Shown here piece after piece: positions 16,713-25,078 of a DNA stretch of 64,000 bases; within the stretch, counting starts at the first letter, position 1, and every line of letters begins with the position of its first letter. A program made the translations under genes and the position numbers. The notes under the pieces were generated by a model. The model saw only the letters and a program-made list of their open reading frames with translations. It was not told where the DNA came from and searched no databases. Origin of the DNA: Collinsella sp. AM18-10 (GTDB lineage: Bacteria > Actinomycetota > Coriobacteriia > Coriobacteriales > Coriobacteriaceae); the NCBI RefSeq assembly GCF_003471585.1, contig NZ_QRJO01000001.1:124001-188000 (forward strand). Direction: 5' to 3'.

Positions 16713-16827
16713 GAGCGTGGATATTTGGACGGTTTTTGGGCTTTTGGCGGCCGATTTCGTCCGAAAATCCACGCTCATGCGGCAGACGTCCGAATTTCCA
16801 CGCTCGTGTGCCAGAAAATCCACGCTC
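16713..16827. repeat. GAGCGTGGA/TCCACGCTC element, family C, copy 1
   Basis: One GAGCGTGGA copy is followed by three TCCACGCTC-type copies separated by short GTCCGAA-like spacers. The first and second form a long stem. Copies 2 and 3 lie at 20970-21135 and 22422-22536. This occupies the gap between the gntR gene and the M16C peptidase. Confidence 0.75.
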
Positions 16828-16917
16828 ATCCGGCAGATTGGTCGAAGGCCCCATATGGGTATACTCTCGGGGATTCGACTCGATTCGCCCCCGTTGGGGC
16901 GCCAAAGGAGACTGCAT

Positions 16918-19900
16918 ATGCCCACTACCTCAACCGACCCGCGCGCCGCTGCCGCCACGCTGCTGGTGCCCGGTACCACCTGCCATGGTTTTGCCGTCGA
17001 GCGCTGCGAGACCGTGCCCGAGCTCGACTCGGACGCTTACGTGCTGCGCCATACCACCTCGGGCGCTCGCCTGCTGCACCTGGCGTGCAACGACGAAAAC
17101 AAGGCCTTTGCCATTGGCTTTAAGACGCCGCCGGCCGATTCCACTGGCGTGTTCCATATTCTTGAGCACTCGGTGCTGTGCGGATCGGCCAAGTTTCCCG
17201 TCAAGGAGCCATTTGTCGATCTGATCAAGAGCTCCATGCAAACGTTCCTCAACGCCATGACCTACCCCGACAAGACCATCTACCCCGTTGCCACCACCAA
17301 CGAGCAGGACCTGTACAACCTGATGGACGTGTATCTGGACGCGGTGTTCAACCCGGCCATCTACACCAAGCCCACCATTTTTGAGCAGGAGGGCTGGCAC
17401 TACGAGCTGGACCTGCCGGAGGGCGTCGAGGGCGAGGGCGGCGACAGCTCCGCGAGCCTGCGCGAGGGCACGCTGCGCTATAACGGCGTGGTGTTCAACG
17501 AGATGAAGGGCGCGCTGTCCGACCCCATGAGCGTGCTGGACGACGCCGTCAACGCCGCGCTCTATCCCGATACCGCCTATGCGCATGAGAGCGGCGGCGA
17601 CCCGCGCGCGATTCCCGCGCTCACCTACGAGCAGTTCCTGGATACGCACGCGCGCCACTACAATCCTTCCAACTCTTATATAACGCTCTACGGCGACCTA
17701 GATGTGGACCGCGCGCTGGCGTTTTTGGACGAGCGTTATCTGTCGCAGCCGAGTGCCGCGAGCCGCCGCATGGACGCTGCCGTTGCCGCCGGTGAGGACC
17801 CGTCCACGCTGGCACCCAATCCGCTGGGCGTGCAGGCACCCGTGACCTGCGAGTACAAGCGAGTCGAGATGGCCACCACGCCCGAGAACGCCCTGGTAGG
17901 CCTGGGCCTGGTGCTGGGATCAGCGCTCGACCGCAAGCGCACGATCGCGGCGGACATCCTGTTCGAAGCGCTACTGGGCTCCAACGAAGCGCCGGTTAAG
18001 AAGGCCATTCTGGCCGCCGGCCTGGGCGGCAACGTAGTGAGCTACACCGCGGCCGAGAGCCTGCAGCCCTACGAGCTCATCATGCTGCAAAACGCGCAGC
18101 CCGGCGTGGCGCGCGAGCTGCGCCGCGTGTTCCAGGACGCCTGCCGCGACCTGTGCGAGCACGGCGTTCCGCGCGAGCGCCTGGAGGCCATCATCAGCAG
18201 CAACGAATACGACCTGCGCCAGCGCGACTACGGTATCGCCGACGGCGTGGCCATTGCGTGCGACGCGCTGAGCACCTGGCTCTACAATGACGACGCCGCG
18301 ACGCTGGCGCTCAAGTACGGCCCGGTGTACGAGGAGCTGCGCGACGACCTGGACGGCAGCTACTTTGAGGACCTGCTGCGCGAGCTGGTGCTGGAAAACG
18401 ACCACATGGCACTGGTCGAGCTGGTGCCGGTGGACGCCGCCGAGGGCGCAGAGGGTGCCGAGGCCGCCGAGCTGGCAGCCAAGCGCGATGCCATGACCGA
18501 TACCGAGCTGGCCGACGTGGTCGAGCGCACGGCCGCGCTGCGTGCCGCGCAGGAGGCCGAGGACACGCCCGAGGACAAGGCCACGCTGCCGCGCCTGCGC
18601 GTGTCCGACATTGGCGAGGCGCGCCCCGAGCCGCCGCTGGTCGTGGACACGACCGCGCCCATCCCCTGCCTGCGCCACGGCATCCCCACCAACCGCCTGG
18701 CCTACGCCATGCAGTATTTCGACCTGAGCGGCGTCGCATTTGAGGACCTGCCCTATGTGACGCTGCTCTGCCGCCTGCTCAAACAGCTGCCCACGAGCGA
18801 GCACTCGGCCGAGGAACTCGACAATCTGCTCGCCGGCAAGCTGGGCTTTTTGAGCTTTACGACCGAGGTCATGACGCAGCCCGACGTGGACGGCGTGCGC
18901 CCCTATCTGCTGGTGAGCGCCGGAGCCCTGTCCGAGAAGATCGATGCGCTGGCGAGCCTGCCGCGCGAGGTGTGGTCGGGCACGCTTTTGCTCGATGCTG
19001 ACGCCGACCGCGTGCGCGACGTGCTCACGCAGATTCGCATTGGGCTTGAACAGGGCTTTATCAACAACGGCCACTCGGCGGCGCTCGGTCGCGCGATGAG
19101 CTACAGCTCGCCTTCGGCCGTGGTGCGCGAACAGCTTTCGGGCGTAGACTTCTATCTGTTCCTGCGCGATCTGCTCGAGCACTTTGACGAGCGTCTGGAC
19201 GGTCTGCGCGCCAAGCTTGCCGCGCTGGCAGACCGCATCTTTGTGGCCGATGGTTGCATGGCGAGCTTTACCGGCAGCGACGAGGACTTTGACGCGTACT
19301 GGGCCGCCGCGGGCGACCTGGGGCTTGGCGCGGGCGACGGCGCTGCCAGCGGCACGCTCGTGGTACCGGAGCCGCGCGACCGTCACGAGGCTTTCGTTAT
19401 CCCCAGCGACATCTGCTTTGCGGCAAGCGCGTGCGACCCGCGTCGCTTGGGGCTCGACGTGACGGGCGCCTGGGCGGTTGCCGCCAACGCGCTCTCCTAC
19501 GACTACCTGTGGAACGAGATCCGCGTGAAGGGCGGTGCGTACGGCTGCGGATTCCGCGCGGCCGGCGAGCGTCAGACGGCGTTCTACACCTACCGCGACC
19601 CGGCGGTCGATCCTTCGATTGAGCGCGTGGCGCGCGCAGGCGAATGGCTCGGCAGCTTTGAGCCCGACGAGGCCGCCTTTGAGGGATTTATCGTGAGCTG
19701 CGTGAGCGGCATGGACGCGCCGGTGAAGCCCTACGCGCTCACCAAGCGCCGCAACACGACCTACCTGGCCGGGCTCGATCCGCACGCCCGCGAGGAGCGC
19801 CGCGCCCAGATGCTCGCCGCCACGCCCGGTGAGCTGCGCTCGCTCGGCACCGACGTGACGCGCATTGCGGCCGAGTCGCCCACCTGCGTCTTTGGCGGCC

Positions 19901-19956
19901 GCGACGTCATCGCCAAGAGCAACGCCGGCTTCAACGTAGTCGACCTGCTGGGCTAA
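16918..19956 (+). CDS. M16C-family metallopeptidase (PreP/Cym1-like)
   Basis: The product has 1012 residues. The ATG at 16918 is chosen for AAAGGAG 7 bases upstream; a frame extended to 16717 would cover the repeat array. The inverted zinc motif HxxEH appears as HILEHSVLCG at about residue 83, and YNGVVFNEMKGALSDP holds the conserved downstream glutamate region. The length fits the four-domain single-chain presequence-protease type, which degrades unfolded peptides inside a closing chamber. There is no signal peptide, so it is probably cytoplasmic. It is a single gene with its own terminator. Confidence 0.93.
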   Translation: MPTTSTDPRAAAATLLVPGTTCHGFAVERCETVPELDSDAYVLRHTTSGARLLHLACNDENKAFAIGFKTPPADSTGVFHILEHSVLCGSAKFPVKEPFVDLIKSSMQTFLNAMTYPDKTIYPVATTNEQDLYNLMDVYLDAVFNPAIYTKPTIFEQEGWHYELDLPEGVEGEGGDSSASLREGTLRYNGVVFNEMKGALSDPMSVLDDAVNAALYPDTAYAHESGGDPRAIPALTYEQFLDTHARHYNPSNSYITLYGDLDVDRALAFLDERYLSQPSAASRRMDAAVAAGEDPSTLAPNPLGVQAPVTCEYKRVEMATTPENALVGLGLVLGSALDRKRTIAADILFEALLGSNEAPVKKAILAAGLGGNVVSYTAAESLQPYELIMLQNAQPGVARELRRVFQDACRDLCEHGVPRERLEAIISSNEYDLRQRDYGIADGVAIACDALSTWLYNDDAATLALKYGPVYEELRDDLDGSYFEDLLRELVLENDHMALVELVPVDAAEGAEGAEAAELAAKRDAMTDTELADVVERTAALRAAQEAEDTPEDKATLPRLRVSDIGEARPEPPLVVDTTAPIPCLRHGIPTNRLAYAMQYFDLSGVAFEDLPYVTLLCRLLKQLPTSEHSAEELDNLLAGKLGFLSFTTEVMTQPDVDGVRPYLLVSAGALSEKIDALASLPREVWSGTLLLDADADRVRDVLTQIRIGLEQGFINNGHSAALGRAMSYSSPSAVVREQLSGVDFYLFLRDLLEHFDERLDGLRAKLAALADRIFVADGCMASFTGSDEDFDAYWAAAGDLGLGAGDGAASGTLVVPEPRDRHEAFVIPSDICFAASACDPRRLGLDVTGAWAVAANALSYDYLWNEIRVKGGAYGCGFRAAGERQTAFYTYRDPAVDPSIERVARAGEWLGSFEPDEAAFEGFIVSCVSGMDAPVKPYALTKRRNTTYLAGLDPHAREERRAQMLAATPGELRSLGTDVTRIAAESPTCVFGGRDVIAKSNAGFNVVDLLG

Positions 19957-19961
19957 CGCAC

Positions 19962-20006
19962 AAAGGTAGATTTTTAGGACATGCCTGAAAATCTACCTTT
20001 TCTTTT
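19962..20006 (+). terminator. Terminator after the M16C peptidase
   Basis: AAAGGTAGATTTT and AAAATCTACCTTT form a 13-bp perfect stem, then TTCTTTT. Confidence 0.85.
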
Positions 20007-20048
20007 GCCGTTGCCTGGGCGGGGCAGCTCAGCCCGTCCCACCAGTTT

Positions 20049-20185
20049 GTCTAAATCTGTAACATCTAGGCGGCAATATCGGCTCCAGATGTTACAAATC
20101 GAGACGTTCCGGATGATGCCGGCCCTTTGTCTCAATCTGTAACATCTAGATCCGATTTTGCCGAGCTACTGTTACAGATCGAGAC
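20049..20185. repeat. Two 57-bp palindromic units (GTCTNAATCTGTAACATCT), family D
   Basis: Unit 1 is 20049-20105 and unit 2 is 20129-20185, exactly 80 bp apart. Each begins GTCT-A/C-AATCTGTAACATCT and ends with the complement-like GTTACA-A/G-ATCGAGAC. No gene is seen in the 20007-20344 gap. Confidence 0.75.
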
Positions 20186-20290
20186 AAACCGCCGCAAACA
20201 CCCGCTCTTCGTCAAAACCACTACGAAGGTCTCCATGAACTGCCCCCCTTGCGATGATTTGTGTGGTGGTTTGGGTGTTTGCCCAGATAA

Positions 20291-20330
20291 AACCTGCCAA
20301 AATAAACCTGTCCCTTTTTGGTAGGTTTGG
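20291..20330 (+). repeat. CCTGCCAAAATAAACCTG hairpin element, family E, copy 1
   Basis: AACCTGCCAAAA and TTTTGGTAGGTT can pair around the TAAACCTGTCCC loop. It ends 14 bases before the start codon of the formyl-THF cyclo-ligase gene, next to its ribosome site. Other copies are at 32125-32160 and 39889-39926. Confidence 0.7.
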
Positions 20331-20344
20331 GAGAGGGGGCTGGA

Positions 20345-20941
20345 ATGGATAAGGCTGAGTTGCGGCGGGCGGTGATTGCTCGGCGCGATGCTCTTGATTT
20401 GGACTTGCGGGCAGCGAAGTCTGCTGATATCTGTGCACGGCTGGTTGAGCTGCTGGGCCGCTTGGATGCCGCGGCGCCGCGCACCGTTGCCGTCTATGCC
20501 GCGATGGGTTCCGAGGCAGACCCTGCCGCGTTTGCCGCTGCGGCCGCCGCGCGCGGCTGGCGCGCAGCCTATCCGTGCATGCTCTCGGCAGCCGAAGCCG
20601 CAGCTTGTGGCCAGCGTATGTGCATGCGGGCAGTTGCCGCCGACGATGCGTCCGCGGCTCCGTTTATCACTCATCCCACGCGAGCCTTCGCTGCCGCGGA
20701 CATCGGCAGCAACCGCTTCCCCATCGTGCCTGCCGAAGCACTCGACATGATTGTTGTGCCGCTCGTGGCCTTCGACCAAACCGGCGCGCGCCTGGGCTAC
20801 GGCGGCGGCTGCTACGACCGCTACCTGCCCATGCTCTCGCCCGCATGTCAAATCATCGGCATCGCCTTTGACGAACAGCGCGTCGACCACATCCCCACCG
20901 ACGCCCACGACCTGCCGCTACCCCACATCATCAGCGCCTAA
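20345..20941 (+). CDS. 5-formyltetrahydrofolate cyclo-ligase
   Basis: The product has 198 residues, normal for this family. It converts 5-formyl-THF to 5,10-methenyl-THF using ATP. The C-terminal signature VPLVAFDQTGARLGYGGGCY-DRYL is the family's phosphate/folate-binding stretch, and KAELRRAVIARRDAL at the N-terminus is typical. A purine-rich GGGAGAGGGGG stretch precedes the ATG. It stands alone between repeat elements. Confidence 0.93.
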   Translation: MDKAELRRAVIARRDALDLDLRAAKSADICARLVELLGRLDAAAPRTVAVYAAMGSEADPAAFAAAAAARGWRAAYPCMLSAAEAAACGQRMCMRAVAADDASAAPFITHPTRAFAAADIGSNRFPIVPAEALDMIVVPLVAFDQTGARLGYGGGCYDRYLPMLSPACQIIGIAFDEQRVDHIPTDAHDLPLPHIISA

Positions 20942-20969
20942 CGGCTGGCACGCTGCACCCCACAAAAAT

Positions 20970-21135
20970 GAGCGTGGACAATTTCCCACTTTGGGCCTGT
21001 TCGGGGGCAAAAAACGGGAGATTATCCACGCTCATTATTCAAACGTCCGATAATCCACGCTCGTGTGTCCGAAAATCCACGCTCAACCAAATCACGTCTA
21101 AATTCCCACGCTCATCCGTCCGGATTTCCACGCTC
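20970..21135. repeat. GAGCGTGGA/TCCACGCTC element, family C, copy 2
   Basis: One GAGCGTGGA is followed by five CCACGCTC copies (one reads TTCCCACGCTC), with AACGTCCGATAA-like spacers. GAGCGTGGACAATTTCCC can pair with the inner GGGAGATTATCCACGCTC. It occupies the gap between the cyclo-ligase gene and the convergent DUF559-like gene. Confidence 0.75.
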
Positions 21136-21161
21136 GTGCAGCCTAACACCCTGTAACCGTC

Positions 21162-22124
21162 TCAGCAGGCACGCGGCACGCCGGCAACCTTGAGCTTGCG
21201 ATCGAGCTTTGTCGGATCCCTTAGGTCATCCCAGCACAAGCGCACAATCTTGCAGTTATCGAGCATCGAAAGCCTCGACTCGCGCTGGCGCTCGTCAAAT
21301 TGCGCCTTTGCGAGCTTGCCCTCCTCCGCCGCCTTCTCGCTTTTAACGAATCCGTCGAACTCCCCAATAATCAACCGGTCACCCACACGCCACAAATAGT
21401 CAACGCGATACGGCCTTCCCGGCTCAACCGGATCGAACAGCTCAACTTGCAGCTCCGGAACCTGCCAGCCGCGCTCGATCATCAGCGCACGCGCCTTGGA
21501 CTCGCCGCCGTTTTCCGACAAGCCGTCGGCACACCGCGCGACCCTGCGCGCCGTCACAACACCGCGACGATTCAAGCCAAGCCTGTCGACCGTCTCAACA
21601 AGATGCTCCTTCGACAAAAGCTGCTCATGGAGCGCCGAGTCCGCAATGATCAGCCCTTCGACAAACGATGCATCGACCAGGCAATCCGCAATCGTTTGAT
21701 CGATATCGGTCACGGCAATATCCATCTCGCTGGCCCGTGTCCGATAAGCATACCGATGGCGAACGACTTGAGAGCCTGGCGTCGTCGATTGCGCCGGCAT
21801 CGCGGCGATATGGATGTGCGTCAAATTGGCATGCGAAACCGAAAGGCCATAGACAACGGCCGCCGTATAGGAGCAAAACGTCCAGTCGGGGTGCTTTTGC
21901 GCAAGCGCCCGCACCCGATGCAGATAACGCTGCCGAAACTTGAGCTCGGACCAGTATTCCGGACGCGCATACAGCCCTGGCATGACCACCTTGAGACTTC
22001 CCGCCGCCACCCGCCGTTCAATCTGCTTTGCCTCCGCCGTCGTGCGCGCGTACACGCAGCTCATCTGCTGCTCGCATGCTTCAATGTGACTTGTGAGTCT
22101 TTGATTCGCCGTCATGTTTGCCAT
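21162..22124 (-). CDS. AbiEi-like/DUF559-domain protein
   Basis: About 320 residues from the ATG at 22124, which has GGGGG 4 bases upstream; an in-frame ATG at 22172 falls next to the TTGGTCAG repeats. The N-terminal half (LYARPEYWSELKFRQRYLHR, CSYTAAVVYGLSVS) resembles AbiEi-type antitoxin-like proteins. The C-terminal half has ENGGESKARALMIERG and RVDYLWRVGDRLIIGEFDG, the E...D...E-x-D pattern of DUF559/Vsr-like nucleases. No toxin partner is adjacent. A nuclease or defence role is likely but not shown. Confidence 0.7.
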   Translation of the reverse strand: MANMTANQRLTSHIEACEQQMSCVYARTTAEAKQIERRVAAGSLKVVMPGLYARPEYWSELKFRQRYLHRVRALAQKHPDWTFCSYTAAVVYGLSVSHANLTHIHIAAMPAQSTTPGSQVVRHRYAYRTRASEMDIAVTDIDQTIADCLVDASFVEGLIIADSALHEQLLSKEHLVETVDRLGLNRRGVVTARRVARCADGLSENGGESKARALMIERGWQVPELQVELFDPVEPGRPYRVDYLWRVGDRLIIGEFDGFVKSEKAAEEGKLAKAQFDERQRESRLSMLDNCKIVRLCWDDLRDPTKLDRKLKVAGVPRAC

Positions 22125-22179
22125 GTCGCCCCCAAACTCTTGGAACGGCGCAAACGTACCAGACGGTTTCATGCGAAGT

Positions 22180-22220
22180 CTGACCAAATGCTGTCCAGAT
22201 GCTGACCAAATGCCTGACGG
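22180..22220 (-). promoter_or_regulatory. Phased TTGGTCAG-type direct repeats, locus 2
   Basis: On the minus strand TTTGGTCAG, CTGGACAG and TTTGGTCAG follow each other at 11-bp steps after CCGTCAGGC. It lies 56 bp before the chosen start of the DUF559-like gene. Confidence 0.5.
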
Positions 22221-22421
22221 TTTTGGATGTTTTAGGCCAATGGCTTATATCTGCAGGTAGAACGGTTGTCGAGAGGTCCCTGTCTCCACATTTTGAGCCT
22301 CAAAAGCCACCGACTTCATTGAAAGAAAATATGCTGTGGCTCGAAACTACCTAGTTTGCGATGTAGTCCGCATGTACTCAACGTGTGATGATGCCGACGG
22401 TACGGCAGCTGCAGAAAAAAT

Positions 22422-22536
22422 GAGCGTGGAAAATCTCCCGCTTTGAGACCCCTTGTGAGCCAAAAACGGGAGATTATCCACGCTCACGTTGCAAACGTCC
22501 GATTATCCACGCTCGTGTGTCCGGATTTCCACGCTC
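22422..22536. repeat. GAGCGTGGA/TCCACGCTC element, family C, copy 3
   Basis: GAGCGTGGAAAATCTCCCG pairs with CGGGAGATTATCCACGCTC, and two more CCACGCTC copies follow. It lies in the 22125-22579 gap, next to the 3' end of metA; nothing else is seen there. Confidence 0.75.
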
Positions 22537-22579
22537 GTCACGCGGCGGCCACGGCGGCAGTCACGGCCACGGCCGCGAC

Positions 22580-23506
22580 CTAGTGCTCCTCGCCGGCGCG
22601 AGCCAGGTCGTAGGGCGTGGTCTGGTAGACGTAGTAGTTGAGCCAGTTGGTGTAGAACAGCTGAGCCTGGCTGCGCCAGACGTTACGCGGCTCGGCGGTG
22701 GGGTCGTCGCCCGGGAAGTAATGCGCTGGAACCTCTGGATTAAGCCCGCGCTTCACGTCGCGCTCGTACTCCAGGCGCAACGTGTCGGTATCGTACTCGG
22801 GGTGGCCAAAGACAAAGAAGCGACGGCTGTCGGTCGACTTGGCGATGTACAGGCCCACCTCGTCGGACACGGCCACGACCTCAAGCTGCGGCTCGGCCTC
22901 CACGTCCTCGCGGCGCACATCGGTGTTGCGCGAATGCACGGCATAGAAACGGTCGTCGAAGCCGCGGACCAGCGGGCTTTGCGGCTTCACTAGATAATGC
23001 TCGAACACGCCGCTCGCCTTTGCCGGCAGGTCGTACTTCTGAATACCGTAGTGGTGATACAGGCCCGCCTGTGCGCCCCAACAAATATGCAACGTAGAGT
23101 GCACGTGCGTGGTGGACCAATCCATGATCTGGCAGAGCTCGGGCCAGTAGTCGACCTCCTCGAACGGCATCTGCTCCACCGGCGCGCCCGTGATGATCAG
23201 GCCGTCGTAGTGGATGTCGCGGATGTCGTCGAACGTGCGGTAAAACGTCTCCAGGTGGCCGGCGCTCACGTGCGTGGCCTCGTGCGTTTTGGTGCGCAGC
23301 AGGTCCACCTCCACCTGCAGCGGCGTGTTGGAGAGCTTGCGCATGATCTGCGTCTCGGTGGCGATCTTGGTGGGCATGAGGTTGAGGATGAGCACGCGCA
23401 GCGGACGGATGTCCTGGTGCAGCGCGCGGTACTCGGTCATGACAAAGATGTTCTCGCTCTCGAGCTGCGCGGCGGCAGGGAGGGCGTCGGGGATGCGAAT
23501 GGGCAT
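22580..23506 (-). CDS. metA: Homoserine O-acetyltransferase (MetA type)
   Basis: The product has 308 residues, the usual MetA length. It acylates homoserine in methionine synthesis. The nucleophile Cys142 is in [16 protein letters not shown], and GHPEYD is the catalytic histidine region. Residue 111 is Glu ([10 protein letters not shown]), the residue known in this family to favour acetyl-CoA; Gly there favours succinyl-CoA. AAGGAG precedes the ATG. It is a single gene, divergent from the dehydrogenase. No riboswitch is seen upstream. Confidence 0.95.
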   Translation of the reverse strand: MPIRIPDALPAAAQLESENIFVMTEYRALHQDIRPLRVLILNLMPTKIATETQIMRKLSNTPLQVEVDLLRTKTHEATHVSAGHLETFYRTFDDIRDIHYDGLIITGAPVEQMPFEEVDYWPELCQIMDWSTTHVHSTLHICWGAQAGLYHHYGIQKYDLPAKASGVFEHYLVKPQSPLVRGFDDRFYAVHSRNTDVRREDVEAEPQLEVVAVSDEVGLYIAKSTDSRRFFVFGHPEYDTDTLRLEYERDVKRGLNPEVPAHYFPGDDPTAEPRNVWRSQAQLFYTNWLNYYVYQTTPYDLARAGEEH

Positions 23507-23719
23507 GGATGCTCCTTACGAGTCAGTTGCAGCTATGGTACAACGAGCGGCCCCATCCGCGCGAGCACATCGCTCAGCGATGCCGTCAGCGGCCCGAATC
23601 ACTCCAAAAATAGAGATTAAGGTATGTCCCAAAAAATCTACGGCGCTTTAGTCTAGCAAAGTGGTAGCAGGACGCTACAATGGTTCGACGCGAAAAACTC
23701 GGCCGAAAGGATACATATA

Positions 23720-24697
23720 ATGTACCAGACGCGTAAGATCGGTGTGGTCGGCCAGGGCCACGTAGGAGCACATGTCGCCAACAGCCTGCTCATGCAGGGC
23801 ATTGCCGATGAGCTGTACCTGTGCGATATCAACGAGGCCAAGGTGACGTCCGAGGTCCAGGACCTGCGCGACTCCCTTTCGTTTGTCCCGTACAACACCA
23901 AGATCGTCAACTGCTACGACCACTACGAGGAGCTGGCCTGCTGCGACGTCATCGTCAACGCCGCCGGCAAGGTCGCGCTGGCCGCCGGTAACCGCGACGG
24001 CGAGCTGTTCTTTACCACCGACGCCGCGCGCACCTTTGCCAAGCGCATTGTCGACGCCGGCTTCGACGGCATCTTCGTGAGCATCTCCAACCCCTGCGAC
24101 GTCGTGTGCACCGAGCTGTGGCACCTGACCGGCTACGATCCCAAGAAGATCATCGGCTCGGGCTGCGGCCTGGACTCCGCCCGCCTGCGCACCGAGATCT
24201 CCAAGAAGGTCGGCGTGAGCCCCAAGTCCATCGACGCCTACATGATCGGCGAGCACGGCTTTAGCCAGCTTGCCGCCTTTAAGGCCGCAACCATCGCCGG
24301 CAAAAACCTCAACGAGCTTCAGGCCGAGAACCCCGACAAGTACGCCTTTGACCACATGGAGGTCGAGGAGCTCGCGCGTAAGGGCGGCTATGTGACCTAC
24401 CAGGGCAAGCAGTGCACCGAATACGCCGTCGCCAACTCCGCCGCGCGCGTCTGCGCCGCCGTGCTGCACAACGAGCACGCCGTGCTTTCGGCATCTACGC
24501 TTATGACCGGCCAGTATGGCGAGGAGGGTATCTTTACCTCCCTGCCGTGCGTGATCGGTGCCGAGGGCGTCGAGGAGGTCTACACGCTCGATCTGTCCGA
24601 GTACGAGCTCGAGGGCTTCCACAAGAGCTGCCAGCACATTCGCGACAACATCGCCCAGCTCGACTGGTGGGACGCCGAAGGCGTTGTCGGCAAGTAG
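23720..24697 (+). CDS. L-lactate / L-2-hydroxyisocaproate dehydrogenase family
   Basis: The product has 325 residues. The NAD-binding loop is GQGHVG (11-16), with Asp36 in YLCDIN favouring NADH. The catalytic pair is Asp152/His179 (GLDSARLR and GEHG), and Arg155 should bind the substrate carboxylate. The mobile-loop arginine is likely R92 in GNRDGE, unlike the QKPGETR of standard lactate dehydrogenases, so a HicDH-like 2-oxoacid range is possible. AAAGG lies 9 bases upstream of the ATG. A terminator follows. Confidence 0.88.
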   Translation: MYQTRKIGVVGQGHVGAHVANSLLMQGIADELYLCDINEAKVTSEVQDLRDSLSFVPYNTKIVNCYDHYEELACCDVIVNAAGKVALAAGNRDGELFFTTDAARTFAKRIVDAGFDGIFVSISNPCDVVCTELWHLTGYDPKKIIGSGCGLDSARLRTEISKKVGVSPKSIDAYMIGEHGFSQLAAFKAATIAGKNLNELQAENPDKYAFDHMEVEELARKGGYVTYQGKQCTEYAVANSAARVCAAVLHNEHAVLSASTLMTGQYGEEGIFTSLPCVIGAEGVEEVYTLDLSEYELEGFHKSCQHIRDNIAQLDWWDAEGVVGK

Positions 24698-24743
24698 GCC
24701 GCCAGCTGACGCAACACTTCGCGCATACAGACGCAATGCAGAA

Positions 24744-24781
24744 CGGGCCGCGCCGGGAATCCCCGGGCGGCCCGCTTTTTT
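24744..24781 (+). terminator. Terminator after the dehydrogenase gene
   Basis: CGGGCCGCGCCGGG and CCCGGGCGGCCCG form a GC-rich stem followed by CTTTTTT. Confidence 0.85.
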
Positions 24782-24807
24782 GGTCCCTGCAGCACGCTTA
24801 CAAATTT

Positions 24808-24986
24808 AGGTCTAATACTTTTCCCCAGAAGTGAACGAGCCAAATCGGACCCCCGAAGCATCGACACTTTTAAGGCACTATTTCCTGCGGTTTCGTCGAG
24901 ATTATCCTGCGGTTTTGGCGCCAAAAAGTGTGGATGCTCCGGGGGTCCAAAATAGGTCGTTCACTTCTGGGGAAAAGTATTTGACC
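24808..24986. repeat. Dispersed 179-bp palindromic element, family A, copy 2
   Basis: It has the same length and architecture as 2053-2231: AGGTCTAATACTTTTCC arms, CAGAAGTGAACGA blocks, GGACCCCCGAAGCATC blocks and CCTGCGGTTT copies in the centre. It lies between two terminators of convergent genes. Confidence 0.8.
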
Positions 24987-25019
24987 TCGTTTTCCGACAG
25001 CTGGGGCGGGGCGACAAAG

Positions 25020-25051
25020 CGCAAACGGGGCCCTCGTTTGACGAGGGCCCC
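25020..25051 (-). terminator. Terminator after SIS-2
   Basis: On the minus strand GGGGCCCTCGT and ACGAGGGCCCC form an 11-bp stem with a CAA loop, followed by GTTTGCGCTTT. Confidence 0.75.
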
Positions 25052-25078
25052 ATCGCTAAAGGTCGCTTTCCAGGTTGT

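Noticed and set aside
17971..19785. 604-codon minus-strand frame within the peptidase gene
   Set aside because: It is the shadow of the M16C peptidase, with low-complexity Arg/His/Ala composition and no known motif.
16713..22536. CRISPR-like array
   Set aside because: The CCACGCTC units are only 8-10 bp, spacers are shorter than 30 bp and partly repeated, copies are inverted, and no cas gene is in the window.
23507..23719. SAM or T-box riboswitch before metA
   Set aside because: No matching stem pattern or T-box sequence could be found in the 213-bp gap.
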